DNA of 64,000 bases from Ornithinimicrobium laminariae (GTDB lineage Bacteria; Actinomycetota; Actinomycetes; Actinomycetales; Dermatophilaceae), in assembly GCF_019457945.1 (NCBI RefSeq), contig NZ_JAHZSU010000003.1, positions 620,001-684,000 of the forward strand, written 5' to 3'. Positions 44,334-53,894 of this stretch are shown here, piece after piece. The notes beneath the pieces are model-generated. The model did no database searches. It saw only the letters and a list, made by a program, of their open reading frames with translations, and was not told the DNA's origin. Every line of letters starts with the position of its first letter. Positions within the stretch are counted from its first letter, which is position 1. A program made the translations under genes and the position numbers.

Positions 44334-45938
44334 ATGAGTGACACCAGCCCAGAAACGCAGCCGGACCTGCGCACCACAGCCGGACGCCTGGCGGACTATC
44401 GCCAACGCAGCGAAGAAGCGGTCCACGCGGGGTCCGCTCGAGCCGTGGAAAAGCAGCACGCCAAGGGAAAACAGACAGCCCGCGAGCGCATCGAACAATT
44501 GTTGGACGAAGGCTCATTCACCGAGTTGGATGAGTTGGCTCGCCACCGCTCAACCGCCTTCGGTCAGCAAAAGAACCGCCCCTACGGTGACGGTGTTGTC
44601 ACCGGTTATGGCACGGTCGATGGTCGCCCTATCGCCGTGTACGCCCAAGACTTCACTGTCTTTGGCGGATCGTTGGGTGAGGTCTTCGGCGAAAAGATCG
44701 TCAAGGTGCTCGACTTGGCCATCAAGGTCGGTTGCCCGGTTGTCGGCATCAACGACTCCGGCGGCGCACGCATCCAAGAGGGTGTCGTTGCCTTGGGCAT
44801 GTACGCCGAGATCTTCCAGCGCAATGTGCACGCCTCCGGTGTGGTCCCCCAGATTTCACTTATCATGGGCCCATGCGCTGGCGGCGCTGTGTACTCGCCG
44901 GCCATCACTGACTTCATCGTGATGGTCAAAGAAACCTCGCACATGTTCATCACCGGCCCAGACGTGATTAAGACCGTCACCGGTGAAGATGTGTCGATGG
45001 AGAGCCTCGGTGGCGCGCAGACGCACAATGCGACTTCAGGTGTGGCTCACTACGCCGCCGACGACGAGCAGGATGCCATTGACTACGTCAAGGAGCTCCT
45101 GAGCCACCTGCCGCAAAACAACCTTGAAGAGGCTCCCGAGTTTGAGTTTGAGGTCGACCTCGAGATCAATGCCGAGGACGAAGAGCTCGACACGCTGATC
45201 CCTGACTCCCCCAACGTGCCCTATGACATGAAGACGGTCATCGAGCACATCGTGGACGACGGCGACTTCCTCGAGGTGCAGGAGTTGTTTGCACCCAACA
45301 TCGTGGTCGGCTTTGCCCGTGTTGAAGGCCGCTCGGTCGGCATTGTCGCCAACCAACCAATGCAATTGGCCGGAACGCTCGACATCGAAGCGTCCGAAAA
45401 AGCTGCTCGGTTTGTGCGCACCTGCGACGCGTTCAACGTCCCGATCATCACTCTGGTCGACGTGCCCGGCTTCCTGCCCGGCACCGACCAGGAGTGGGGT
45501 GGCATCATTCGCCGCGGGGCGAAATTGCTGTATGCCTATGCCGAGGCCACCGTGCCGCTGGTCACGCTGATCACTCGCAAGGCTTACGGCGGCGCGTATG
45601 ACGTGATGGGCTCCAAGCACTTGGGCGCTGATGTGAACTTGGCGTGGCCCACCGCGCAGATCGCGGTGATGGGTGCCCAGGGCGCCGCCAACATCTTGTA
45701 TCGCAAGCAGTTGAGCCAGGTTGCGGCCGAAGGTGGCGACGTCGAGGCGGAGCGCGCCAAGCGCATCCGTGAGTATGAGGACACCCTGGCCAACCCGTAC
45801 ATCGCCGCTGAGCGTGGCTACGTCGACGCAGTGATTGCGCCGTCGATGTCGCGCAGCCACATCATTAAGGCGTTGCGGACGTTGCGGACCAAGCGAGCCA
45901 ACCGTCCGCCCAAGAAGCATGGGAACATCCCGCTATGA
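44334..45938 (+). CDS. accD5: Acyl-CoA carboxylase carboxyltransferase subunit beta, AccD5-like
   Basis: A 534-residue carboxyltransferase, matching propionyl/acetyl-CoA carboxylase beta of actinobacteria. Crotonase-like halves carry [31 protein letters not shown] (oxyanion hole) and, in the C-terminal half, [19 protein letters not shown] and [11 protein letters not shown]. The tail [11 protein letters not shown] is conserved. Paired with the epsilon subunit through a four-base overlap and divergent from birA. Likely product: methylmalonyl- or malonyl-CoA. Confidence 0.95.
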   Translation: MSDTSPETQPDLRTTAGRLADYRQRSEEAVHAGSARAVEKQHAKGKQTARERIEQLLDEGSFTELDELARHRSTAFGQQKNRPYGDGVVTGYGTVDGRPIAVYAQDFTVFGGSLGEVFGEKIVKVLDLAIKVGCPVVGINDSGGARIQEGVVALGMYAEIFQRNVHASGVVPQISLIMGPCAGGAVYSPAITDFIVMVKETSHMFITGPDVIKTVTGEDVSMESLGGAQTHNATSGVAHYAADDEQDAIDYVKELLSHLPQNNLEEAPEFEFEVDLEINAEDEELDTLIPDSPNVPYDMKTVIEHIVDDGDFLEVQELFAPNIVVGFARVEGRSVGIVANQPMQLAGTLDIEASEKAARFVRTCDAFNVPIITLVDVPGFLPGTDQEWGGIIRRGAKLLYAYAEATVPLVTLITRKAYGGAYDVMGSKHLGADVNLAWPTAQIAVMGAQGAANILYRKQLSQVAAEGGDVEAERAKRIREYEDTLANPYIAAERGYVDAVIAPSMSRSHIIKALRTLRTKRANRPPKKHGNIPL

Positions 45939-46177
45939 GCGAGTCGACCAACGATCAGCCCCAAGAGGCCCAGCTGTCTGGCATCACGATCTCCGGCGGC
46001 GCGACCCCAGAAGAGGTTGCCGCGATTATGGTGCTGCTGTCTGCGTCCGGTGGGTCGGATGATAGTCAGGCATCGACTCGGCGACCCCGGTCACTGTGGA
46101 ACAGCCGCGCTCGGGCCGCTCGGCCACGACTGTCTCCCGGGCCGTTTGCCTGGCAGGGATCGGCAATGCCGCGCTAA
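45935..46177 (+). CDS. accE: Acyl-CoA carboxylase epsilon subunit
   Basis: An 80-residue epsilon subunit that in actinobacteria bridges alpha and beta carboxylase subunits. Diagnostic features: short acidic N-terminus, [19 protein letters not shown], and a basic tail with the conserved tryptophan ([12 protein letters not shown]). ATG overlaps the accD5 stop (ATGA). Its own TAA overlaps the TAG of the convergent MOSC gene. Confidence 0.9.
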   Translation: MSESTNDQPQEAQLSGITISGGATPEEVAAIMVLLSASGGSDDSQASTRRPRSLWNSRARAARPRLSPGPFAWQGSAMPR

Positions 46178-46833
46178 AGACCCGCTTTTCGCTGGACTCT
46201 GGCCTGCTCAAACTCCAACAGCGAGCCAGAGTCCAGCAGCGCGCGGGCACGGTCTTTGTCACCCATGAGCGCTGCGAACATGTCTCGCACCGTGAGGCCA
46301 TGCTTCGGGGTTCGAACAGCCACGATGGTGTCGCCCGGTCGAATGGTGCCCGGCTGCACCACAGCAAGGTAGGCACCCGGACGGCCATGTTGGCTGAATC
46401 GCTTCACCCACTGCTTCTCCCCCAAGTGGCCGGCGAACGTGCGGCACGGAATGCGCACTGAGGCCACTTCGAGGGTGACGTCTTCGCCTACCTGCCACTG
46501 CTGACCGATCGGTGCCTCATCGACATCGAAACCAGCAACCGTCAGGTTCTCCGCGAACATCCCCGGGAGCAACTCACGGCCCAACTGCGCCGACCAAAAA
46601 TCTAGCTCGCTCTGGCTCACCGCGTACACGGCCTGCGTGCTGCCCCCGTGGTGCTTCAGGTCCCCGATGAAATCTCCAGCCACTCCGCTACCCGAGCCCT
46701 CGGTTTGCCCTCCCGGATCGGCAACCTGCAACTTCTCGACGGGCTGCTTGTCGTGACCCGTGACGGGCTCGCTGGAGTGCATGGTCGACACGGCGGCGCC
46801 GATATTGGTCGAGAGAACGGTGCCCAGATTCAT
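46174..46833 (-). CDS. MOSC-domain protein (YiiM-like)
   Basis: A 219-residue soluble MOSC protein, a molybdenum cofactor sulfurase C-terminal fold related to YiiM. HGGSTQAVYAVSQSELDFW, MFAENLTVAGFDVDE, and the conserved cysteine in RIPCRTFAGHLGE are family marks. Probably takes part in molybdenum-cofactor-dependent reduction of N-hydroxylated compounds; not proven here. Leaderless TATACT box precedes the ATG. Confidence 0.87.
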   Translation of the reverse strand: MNLGTVLSTNIGAAVSTMHSSEPVTGHDKQPVEKLQVADPGGQTEGSGSGVAGDFIGDLKHHGGSTQAVYAVSQSELDFWSAQLGRELLPGMFAENLTVAGFDVDEAPIGQQWQVGEDVTLEVASVRIPCRTFAGHLGEKQWVKRFSQHGRPGAYLAVVQPGTIRPGDTIVAVRTPKHGLTVRDMFAALMGDKDRARALLDSGSLLEFEQARVQRKAGL

Positions 46834-46839
46834 ACCTGG

Positions 46840-46845
46840 AGTATA
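46840..46845 (-). promoter_or_regulatory. Leaderless -10 box, MOSC gene
   Basis: TATACT on the minus strand, six bases before the ATG at 46833. Confidence 0.6.
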
Positions 46846-46856
46846 GGTAGATGAAG

Positions 46857-46862
46857 TAAGTT
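46857..46862 (+). promoter_or_regulatory. Leaderless -10 box, DUF885 gene
   Basis: TAAGTT, six bases before the GTG at 46869; same hexamer as the accD5 promoter. Confidence 0.5.
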
Positions 46863-46868
46863 CGGACG

Positions 46869-48548
46869 GTGAGCAGCCAACGAGAATTCACCGCCATTGA
46901 CCGCATCGCTGAGGACTACCTAGAGGCCCAAGTTGCCGCTAGCCCGGTGACGTCCACCTATTTAGGCGTTGACGGCGCCGATCACCTGCTGGACGACTAC
47001 TCAATGGCTGGCGTGCAGGCTAAACGTGACTTGGCGGCCACGACTTTGGACCGCCTTGCGGACGCCAGCCCTGTTGACGAAGTCGACCGGGTCACGGTGG
47101 CAGCGATGCGCGAGCGTCTTGGCGTCACGATCGATTCAGTCGACCGGGTCCTGGCCGGCCAAGACCCCGTCGCCCTCAACGTGCTTGACTCAACGGCTCA
47201 AGAAGTCCGAGACGTTTTCGACTTGATGGCCACCGACACACCCGAGCAATGGGCCAGCATCATCGCTCGGCTCCAAGCGGTGCCTGCGGCGTTGGATCAG
47301 CACGTCGAGTCACTGCGCTTTAGCGCTGGCCACGGGGTGTTCGCGGCCAAGCGCCAGGTGCGTGGCGTAGCCGCTCAATGCGTCGACCAGGCCAGCGAAG
47401 ACAGCCCCTTCAAGGTCCTCATCGACGGAGCATCGGAGCAGGATGCCTCGGTTCAAGCCAACCTTGCTACGGCAGTCGAGGTGGCCAAGGCTGCCTTCGG
47501 TGAGTTCGCCGAAACGCTCACCTCTGAGTTTTTGCCGATCGCCCCAGAAGCCGACGCGGTAGGAGTCGACCGCTACCAGGTCGAGTCGCGCCTGTTCCTG
47601 GGCTCAACCATCGACCTCGCCGAGACCTACGCCTGGGGCAAGGAAGAGCTTGCCAGGATCGACGCGATGATGCGCGAGACCGCTGAGCAGATCAAGCCTG
47701 GCGCCAGCGTCAAGGAAGCAATCGCGGCCCTCAACTCTGACGAGCGCTATCAGTTGCACAGCACCGAAGAGTTGCAACAGTGGATGCAGGTCAAGGCTGA
47801 CGAAGCGATTGCTGAGTTGAACGGCAGCCACTTCGACATCCCCGAACCGGTGCGCACGATTGAGTGCCGGATCGCGCCGAGCCAGACCGGCATCATCTAC
47901 TACACGCCGCCCTCGGAAGACTTCAGCCGTCCCGGAAGTATGTGGTGGTCGGTCCCCAAGGGAGTCACTACTTTCCACACCTGGGCCGAGCTGACGACGG
48001 TCTATCACGAGGGCGTCCCCGGACATCACCTACAGTTCGGGCAGACCGCATACCGGACAGAGTTGTTGAACCGCTGGCGTCGTAGCGGCGCCTGGGTGTC
48101 TGGCCACGGCGAAGGTTGGGCGCTTTACTCCGAGTGGCTGATGGCTGACTTGGGCTACCTCGATGACCCAGGCGACCGGATGGGTTTGCTTGATGCCCAG
48201 GCCCTGCGTGCTGTGCGAGTTGTCATCGACATCGGCGTGCACTGTGGTTTTGAGGCGCCGGACGAGGTCGGCGGCGGCGACTTCACCTACGACAAGGCGT
48301 GGCAGATCCTCGACACCTACACCAACATGGAAGAAAAGCAGGCCCGATTCGAGTTAGACCGATACATGGGCTATCCAGGCCAGGCTCCCTCATACAAAAT
48401 CGGGGAACGCTTGTGGCTGGAATTGCGCGATGAGCTGCGCGCCAAACAGGGCGACTCCTTTGACCTTAAAGCCTTCCACCGTTCTGCCCTCGACTTGGGT
48501 GGTCTTGGCCTCGACACCCTGCGTGCAGCGGTGTTGGGACAGATCTGA
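46869..48548 (+). CDS. DUF885 metallopeptidase-like protein
   Basis: A 559-residue soluble protein of the DUF885 family, related to gluzincin peptidases. The zinc motif is H380-E-G-V-P-G-H386-H (VYHEGVPGHHLQFG); SGHGEGWALYSEWL supplies a further conserved block. No signal peptide, so presumably cytoplasmic. GTG start with leaderless box. Likely an oligopeptidase; substrate unknown. Confidence 0.88.
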   Translation: MSSQREFTAIDRIAEDYLEAQVAASPVTSTYLGVDGADHLLDDYSMAGVQAKRDLAATTLDRLADASPVDEVDRVTVAAMRERLGVTIDSVDRVLAGQDPVALNVLDSTAQEVRDVFDLMATDTPEQWASIIARLQAVPAALDQHVESLRFSAGHGVFAAKRQVRGVAAQCVDQASEDSPFKVLIDGASEQDASVQANLATAVEVAKAAFGEFAETLTSEFLPIAPEADAVGVDRYQVESRLFLGSTIDLAETYAWGKEELARIDAMMRETAEQIKPGASVKEAIAALNSDERYQLHSTEELQQWMQVKADEAIAELNGSHFDIPEPVRTIECRIAPSQTGIIYYTPPSEDFSRPGSMWWSVPKGVTTFHTWAELTTVYHEGVPGHHLQFGQTAYRTELLNRWRRSGAWVSGHGEGWALYSEWLMADLGYLDDPGDRMGLLDAQALRAVRVVIDIGVHCGFEAPDEVGGGDFTYDKAWQILDTYTNMEEKQARFELDRYMGYPGQAPSYKIGERLWLELRDELRAKQGDSFDLKAFHRSALDLGGLGLDTLRAAVLGQI

Positions 48549-48586
48549 GCCACCCTGTCTGGCGTTAAAGAGAAGAGAAACACACT

Positions 48587-50476
48587 GTGACGATCGCTTT
48601 ATCGCTGGTGCTCATCGCCGTTATTGCGGCGCTGGTCGCTGGCTTCGCCGAGCGCGTCGGCTGGCAGGCACCCCCACTCCTGCTGCTGGTCGGGATCGTC
48701 GGTTCGTACTTGCCATTCATCCCCGAGGTGAACCTGTCCGCTGACACGGTGCTCTTCGGTCTGCTGCCGCCTTTGTTGTATGCGGCTGCGATCCGCACGT
48801 CGTTAGTGGACTTCAATCGCAACCGGGCTGCGATCCTATCGCTCTCGGTTGGCCTCATTCTGTTCACTGCCCTGGGCGTAGCGCTGGTCACCACCTGGCT
48901 GATTCCGTCTGTGCCATTCGGTTTAGCCTTTGCCCTCGGCGCGATTGTGGCTCCACCAGATGCAGTGGCAGCCACTGCTGTGGCACGCAAGGTCGGGATG
49001 CCCCGCCGGATCGTCACTATTCTTGAAGGTGAGTCGCTGCTAAACGACGCAACGGCCCTCGTTTCGCTGCGGACCGGGCTCGCCATTGCTGGGTTGAGTT
49101 TTGGCCACGCAGCCGAAGAAGCCATCGAGGAAGTCAGCGTCGGCTCGGTTGTGACCGACTTTGTTTGGGCGGTGATTGGTGGCCTGCTCGTTGGTGTGCT
49201 CGTTGCCTTCTTTGTCACCAAGCTGCACCGGCAACGGGTCGCGCCAGAGTTCGACACGGCGATCTCGTTTTCAGTGCCATTTCTGGCCTATATCGCCGCA
49301 GAGCTCCAGGAGGCATCCGGCGTCTTGGCCGTGGTAGTGGCCGGCCTGATCTTGGGTCACAAGGCGCTCGAGACGCAGAGTGCATCGTCGCGTCTGACGG
49401 AGCGGATCAACTGGACCTCGGTGCAGTTCATCCTGGAAAACGCAGTGTTCTTGATGATCGGATTGCAACTCAACCAGATCATCGCCGATGGCTTAGACGA
49501 CCCCATCGGGGTGACCCGCATTTTGGTCACTTCCGGCGCGGTCTTGCTGACGGTCATCTTGTTGCGGCCGCTGTGGATCTTCCCGCAGCGCTACCTGTTC
49601 ATGCGCGGCAAATCCATGCGGATGCCCTGGCGTCACGCTCTACTGACTAGCTGGGCGGGCATGCGTGGTGTGGTCACCCTGGCCGCTGCATTCTTGCTAC
49701 CCGGCAACGCGGAGCACCGCGAGGTCTTGATCTTTATCGCAACCGTTGTCGCCGTCGGCACCCTCTTTATCCAGGGCTACACCTTGCCGATCCTGGCTCG
49801 GGCGCTGAAGGTCAAGGGGCCAGACGCGCGCGAAGATGCGCTGCAGGAGGCCGTCGTGACCCAGCGTGCCGTTCAAGCCGGCCTCAGTGCGCTCAATGAG
49901 CACGATGACGCTCCATCCGAGGTCTTGGAGCGTCTGCGCTCTCGATCGGATGAACGCATCAACCGGGTGTGGGAGCGCGTGAGTCCACAGTCGCTACAGA
50001 GTATTGAGACTCCCAGCGAGGCCTATCGTCGGATCCGCCAGGAGATGCTGGAGGCGGAGCGCGCCGAATTGGTGACCCTGCGTGACTCTGGGGATGCCGA
50101 GCACGAGATTTTGGCTGAGTTGCTCAACCAACTTGATGTCGAAGAGTCGATTTTAGATACCAACAGTCGGCGCGACGACACCATTGTGGCGGCCGAGATC
50201 GCCGCACCTTCCGCGCTAGTCAACACTTGTGATCACCTAACGATCCCGTGCCAGTCACCGGTGCCTGAAAAACTGCATTGCGAAGAATGCGACGCGCACA
50301 ACGAGCACCCGGTGGCACTTCGGATGTGCGAAGAGTGCGGCTATGTCGCTTGCTGCGATTCTTCCCCGGGTCGGCACGCGACCGCTCACTTCCGCAACTC
50401 AGGTCACCCAGTGATGCGCAGCCTGGAGCCTGGTGAAAGTTGGCGTTGGTGCTACATCGATGAGGTGAACGGATGA
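48587..50476 (+). CDS. CPA1 Na+/H+ antiporter fused to a UBP-type zinc finger
   Basis: A 629-residue protein. Residues about 1-405 form a twelve-helix NhaP/CPA1 antiporter (GAIVAPPDAVAATAVARK, ILEGESLLNDATALV). A charged, coiled-coil-like cytoplasmic region follows (about 410-540). The last 80 residues (from about 548) are a UBP-type zinc finger: CDHLTIPC, HCEEC, MCEECGYVACCDSSPGRHATAHF and a WRWCYIDE end. In eukaryotes this finger binds the free ubiquitin C-terminus; here its ligand is unknown. GTG start, weak GAAGAG upstream. maf overlaps its end by four bases. Confidence 0.92.
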   Translation: MTIALSLVLIAVIAALVAGFAERVGWQAPPLLLLVGIVGSYLPFIPEVNLSADTVLFGLLPPLLYAAAIRTSLVDFNRNRAAILSLSVGLILFTALGVALVTTWLIPSVPFGLAFALGAIVAPPDAVAATAVARKVGMPRRIVTILEGESLLNDATALVSLRTGLAIAGLSFGHAAEEAIEEVSVGSVVTDFVWAVIGGLLVGVLVAFFVTKLHRQRVAPEFDTAISFSVPFLAYIAAELQEASGVLAVVVAGLILGHKALETQSASSRLTERINWTSVQFILENAVFLMIGLQLNQIIADGLDDPIGVTRILVTSGAVLLTVILLRPLWIFPQRYLFMRGKSMRMPWRHALLTSWAGMRGVVTLAAAFLLPGNAEHREVLIFIATVVAVGTLFIQGYTLPILARALKVKGPDAREDALQEAVVTQRAVQAGLSALNEHDDAPSEVLERLRSRSDERINRVWERVSPQSLQSIETPSEAYRRIRQEMLEAERAELVTLRDSGDAEHEILAELLNQLDVEESILDTNSRRDDTIVAAEIAAPSALVNTCDHLTIPCQSPVPEKLHCEECDAHNEHPVALRMCEECGYVACCDSSPGRHATAHFRNSGHPVMRSLEPGESWRWCYIDEVNG

Positions 50477-51117
50477 CTCCAGAGATTCAGATGATCCTGG
50501 CCTCGAAGTCACCTGCGCGACTGGCGACTCTGCGCTCGGCTGGCGTCGAGCCTCGTGTGCTGGTCTCTGGTGTTGATGAAGACGCCGTGGTGGCCAAAGC
50601 TGGCCCGCTCCCCGCTGCCGAAGTGCCTCTCTTGCTCGCGCAGGCCAAGGCCGAGGCCGTCGCGGCGCAGTGGTGGGAGTGCGAGGTCGCTGACCGGCCA
50701 CACGCCGATGTGCTGCTGGGCTGCGACTCCATGCTGGAGTTGGACGGTGACGTGTGGGGCAAACCCGAGGATGCGGCGGCGGCCCGTGATCGCTGGCGCT
50801 CGATGCGTGGCCGCTCAGGTATCTTGCACAGCGGACACTGGCTGATTGACCTACGCGATAGCTCCGTCGGTCGCGGCGCAACCGCCTCCACAATCGTGCA
50901 CTTTTCCGACATCAGCGACGCCGAGATCGACGCTTATGTGGCGACCGGCGAGCCGCTGTGGGTTGCGGGTGGATTCACCGTTGATGGCCTTGGTGGACCG
51001 TTCGTCACAGGCATCGAAGGCGACTTCCACAATGTGGTTGGGGTGAGCCTGCCGGTGCTGCGCTCAATGCTCGGCGATCTAGGGATTGCCTGGCATCAAC
51101 TCAGGACAGCCAACTAG
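50473..51117 (+). CDS. maf: Maf-family nucleotide pyrophosphatase
   Basis: A 214-residue Maf/YhdE protein, a house-cleaning nucleoside triphosphate pyrophosphatase linked to division arrest. LASKSPARLATLRSAGV is the substrate loop and GCDSMLELDGDVWGKP carries the acidic residues. The usual arginine-rich SxRR variant reads SPAR here. Overlaps the antiporter gene by four bases. Its TAG abuts the TAG of the convergent carboxylase gene with no gap. Confidence 0.92.
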   Translation: MTPEIQMILASKSPARLATLRSAGVEPRVLVSGVDEDAVVAKAGPLPAAEVPLLLAQAKAEAVAAQWWECEVADRPHADVLLGCDSMLELDGDVWGKPEDAAAARDRWRSMRGRSGILHSGHWLIDLRDSSVGRGATASTIVHFSDISDAEIDAYVATGEPLWVAGGFTVDGLGGPFVTGIEGDFHNVVGVSLPVLRSMLGDLGIAWHQLRTAN

Positions 51118-52680
51118 CTAGACCGGCGGGATCGCCCGGTACCGTGATGAGAAGTGGCGATCGCGACGGGCAGCATATTTGAGCCTGGTCGCGATGGCCG
51201 AACGCAGATCTTCGGGCTCAACGATCTCGTCGATCACCAAGTCTGAGGCAAGTCGCTCCAGGTCAACGTCGGCCAGATATTCAGCGCGTGCTGCCGCGAC
51301 GAAGGCTTCGCGTTCGTCCGGGTCTTCGATGCTCGCGATCTTGTTGGCATAGACCGCGTTGACGGCTGCCTCTGGCCCCATCACCGCAATGCGGGCCGTG
51401 GGCAGGGCCAACGTGGCATCGGGGCCGAATCCGGGCCCGCCCATCGCATACAAACCAGCGCCGTAAGCCTTGCGGACAACAACGCAGATCTGCGGGACGG
51501 TCGCCTCGGAAACTGCTGAGACCATCTTGGCACCATGTCGAATAATGCCCTGGCGCTCGACCTCAGAGCCGATCATGAATCCGGGCACATCAGCCAGATA
51601 AACCAGCGGTATGCCGTAGGCGTCGCACATCCAGATAAAGCGGGCTGCCTTGTCGGCTGAGTCAGTGAACAGCACCCCACCCTTAACTGCTGAGTTGTTG
51701 GCGACGATGCCGACGGTCTTGCCAGCGACCCGGCCGAAACCAACCACTAACTCGGGCGCGAACAGCGGCTTGACTTCAAAGAATGAGTCGTCGTCAACCA
51801 ACCCGTCAATGACATTGTGCACGTCGAACGGCACGGACTCGGCCTCTGGGACCGTCGCTGAGTCCAGGACTGACGAAGGCTGCTCCGCGTCATACTCTGG
51901 CGTTGCTGTTCGCCAGTTGTCTGGTAGGTAAGAGAACGCGAGTTTGGCAACGTCAATGGCCTCGGCATCATCGCTGACGAGCAGGTCGCCGACTCCCGAG
52001 ACTGTGCAGTGCATGCGAGCGCCGCCCATCTCCTCCAGGGAGACCTTTTCGCCGACAACCATCTCGGCCATCCTTGGGCTGCCGAGATACATCGAGGCGT
52101 TGCCTTCGACCATGATCAGCAAGTCGGTGAAGCTAGGGATATAGGCACCACCGGCCGCTGAGGGGCCAAAAAGGCAGCAAATCTGGGGCACCCGGCCCGA
52201 TAGCGCCACCTGGTTGTGGAAGATGCGGCCAGCACCCCGGCGCCCCGGAAAAAGCTCGACTTGGTCGGTGATGCGCGCACCGGCGGAGTCGACGAACCAA
52301 AAGATTGGCAACTCCTCGCGCAGTGCCGTCTCGGTGGCTCGGACGATCTTTTCCACGGTGCGAGCGCCCCAAGAGCCAGCCTTCACGGTGGGGTCATTGG
52401 CCACCACAATTGCTGGCCGACCGTCCACCTCTCCCCGTCCGGTGACCACACCATCAGCCGGCAAGCCCTCTGAGGTGGCGTTGGCTAGTCGCCCGTCTTC
52501 GACAAACGTGCCGTCGTCAAAAAGTGCGTGGACCCGGTCCCGCACCGGCATCTTGTTTTGCGATGCGAGCTTGGCGGCACCCTTCTCGCTCGGCGCGGCG
52601 CTGGTCTGGTTGGCTTGGCGCACGCGCTCGCGCAGGTCGGCGACCCGAGCATCGGGATGTGGGTTGGGTGTGTGCTCCAT
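51118..52680 (-). CDS. Acyl-CoA carboxylase carboxyltransferase subunit beta (second)
   Basis: A 520-residue carboxyltransferase different from the AccD5-like one. VDSAGARITDQVELFPGRRG, CCLFGPSAAGGAYIPSF, SMYLGSPRMAEMVVGEKVS and ADVPGFMIGSEVERQGIIRH are seen. The ATG at 52680 has GGGAG upstream and sits 10 bases after the acyl-CoA dehydrogenase stop, so the pair is co-transcribed. The neighbouring MerR regulator and dehydrogenase suggest branched- or short-chain acyl-CoA breakdown, perhaps a methylcrotonyl-type carboxylation; substrate unproven. Confidence 0.88.
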   Translation of the reverse strand: MEHTPNPHPDARVADLRERVRQANQTSAAPSEKGAAKLASQNKMPVRDRVHALFDDGTFVEDGRLANATSEGLPADGVVTGRGEVDGRPAIVVANDPTVKAGSWGARTVEKIVRATETALREELPIFWFVDSAGARITDQVELFPGRRGAGRIFHNQVALSGRVPQICCLFGPSAAGGAYIPSFTDLLIMVEGNASMYLGSPRMAEMVVGEKVSLEEMGGARMHCTVSGVGDLLVSDDAEAIDVAKLAFSYLPDNWRTATPEYDAEQPSSVLDSATVPEAESVPFDVHNVIDGLVDDDSFFEVKPLFAPELVVGFGRVAGKTVGIVANNSAVKGGVLFTDSADKAARFIWMCDAYGIPLVYLADVPGFMIGSEVERQGIIRHGAKMVSAVSEATVPQICVVVRKAYGAGLYAMGGPGFGPDATLALPTARIAVMGPEAAVNAVYANKIASIEDPDEREAFVAAARAEYLADVDLERLASDLVIDEIVEPEDLRSAIATRLKYAARRDRHFSSRYRAIPPV

Positions 52681-52690
52681 ACGAACTCCC

Positions 52691-53872
52691 TCAGGCCGGA
52701 AGGCCAAGACCGCGAGCAATGACCATGCGCTGCACCTCGGAGGTGCCTTCGCCAATTTCCAAGATCTTCGCATCACGATAGAACCTGGCGACCGGGTATT
52801 CCTCCATGAAGCCGTTGCCGCCGAAGACCTGGGTGGCGATCCGGGTCGCGGCGACCGCGGCTTCGCTGGACTGCAGTTTGGCGATGCTGGCGGCCTGCTT
52901 GACCTCAGCAACCCCGCGTCGGCCTGCTTCCTGCTCGTCCTTGAGCCAAGCGGCCCGATAGGTCAGCAGTCGCGCCGACTCCACCATCACGGCCAGGTCG
53001 GAGACCTGGAAGGAAACGCCTTGGTTGACGGCAATCGGCTTGCCGAACGCCAACCGAGTCTTGCTGTAGGCGACACATTCCTCGAGCATCCGCTGGGCGG
53101 CACCCAGGGCGAGGGCTGAGATGGCGATCCGGCCATCGTCAAGGGTCTTGAGGAACTGCTTGAAGCCAGCGCCCTGCTCGCCCAGGATGTTGGCTTCGGG
53201 GACCTTGACGTCAGCCAGGCTCAGACCGTGGGTATCGCTGATGTGCCACCCCAACTTGCGGTATGCGGTCTCAACAGTGAAGCCGAGCGTCCCTGACGGC
53301 ACGATGATTGCGCTGATCTCGGGGCGGCCATCGGGCTTTTCGCCAGTCTTGGCCGTGACAGTCACCAGCGAAGTGATGTCGGTGCCGGAGTTAGTGATGA
53401 AGGCCTTGGCACCGTTGATCGTCCATTGCCCATCGGCCAGCGTTGCCTTGGTCTTGGTCGCCCCCGCGTCTGAGCCAGCGTCTGGCTCGGTCAAGCCAAA
53501 GCCCGCCAACTTTTTGCCGGCAATGAGATCAGGCAGGTATTGTTCCTTCTGCTCGTCGCTGCCATAGGACATGATCGGGTTAATCCCCAGGCCAACCCCC
53601 GCGGACAGGGTGATCCCCATCGACTGGTCCACTCGGCCCAGTTCTTCGATGGCCAGGCACAGATAGGTGAACGCCCCCTCTTCGAGCCCAGCGCCGCCAT
53701 ACTCCTGAGGAGCGGTCAGCCCGAAAAGCCCCAGTTCACCCATGGCAGGGACGATCTCGGTAGGAAAGTGTGAGTCGCGATCCCAGTCGGCCACATTGGG
53801 CTCGATCTGCTCCGCGGCGAAGTCGCGCACAAGCGCGCGAAACTCTTCGTGGTCTTTGCTGAGTTCAAACAT
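52691..53872 (-). CDS. Acyl-CoA dehydrogenase, short/branched-chain type
   Basis: A 393-residue acyl-CoA dehydrogenase. FGLTEPDAGSDAGATKTKA, KAFITNSGTDI, YRKLGWHISDTHGLSLADV and GGNGFMEEYPVARFYRDAK are typical. The segment IGEGTSEVQRMVIAR has glycine-glutamate-glycine at the usual catalytic position. The ATG at 53872 gives the family N-terminus (FELSKDHEEFRALVRDF). Its promoter contains a palindrome facing a MerR regulator, which resembles isovaleryl-CoA-type (liu) operons. Confidence 0.9.
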   Translation of the reverse strand: MFELSKDHEEFRALVRDFAAEQIEPNVADWDRDSHFPTEIVPAMGELGLFGLTAPQEYGGAGLEEGAFTYLCLAIEELGRVDQSMGITLSAGVGLGINPIMSYGSDEQKEQYLPDLIAGKKLAGFGLTEPDAGSDAGATKTKATLADGQWTINGAKAFITNSGTDITSLVTVTAKTGEKPDGRPEISAIIVPSGTLGFTVETAYRKLGWHISDTHGLSLADVKVPEANILGEQGAGFKQFLKTLDDGRIAISALALGAAQRMLEECVAYSKTRLAFGKPIAVNQGVSFQVSDLAVMVESARLLTYRAAWLKDEQEAGRRGVAEVKQAASIAKLQSSEAAVAATRIATQVFGGNGFMEEYPVARFYRDAKILEIGEGTSEVQRMVIARGLGLPA

Positions 53873-53894
53873 CAAGTCGGCCTCTCTGACGATA

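Noticed and set aside
45036..45920. 294-codon open frame antisense to accD5
   Set aside because: Shadow of the carboxyltransferase gene, no start signal or recognisable motif.
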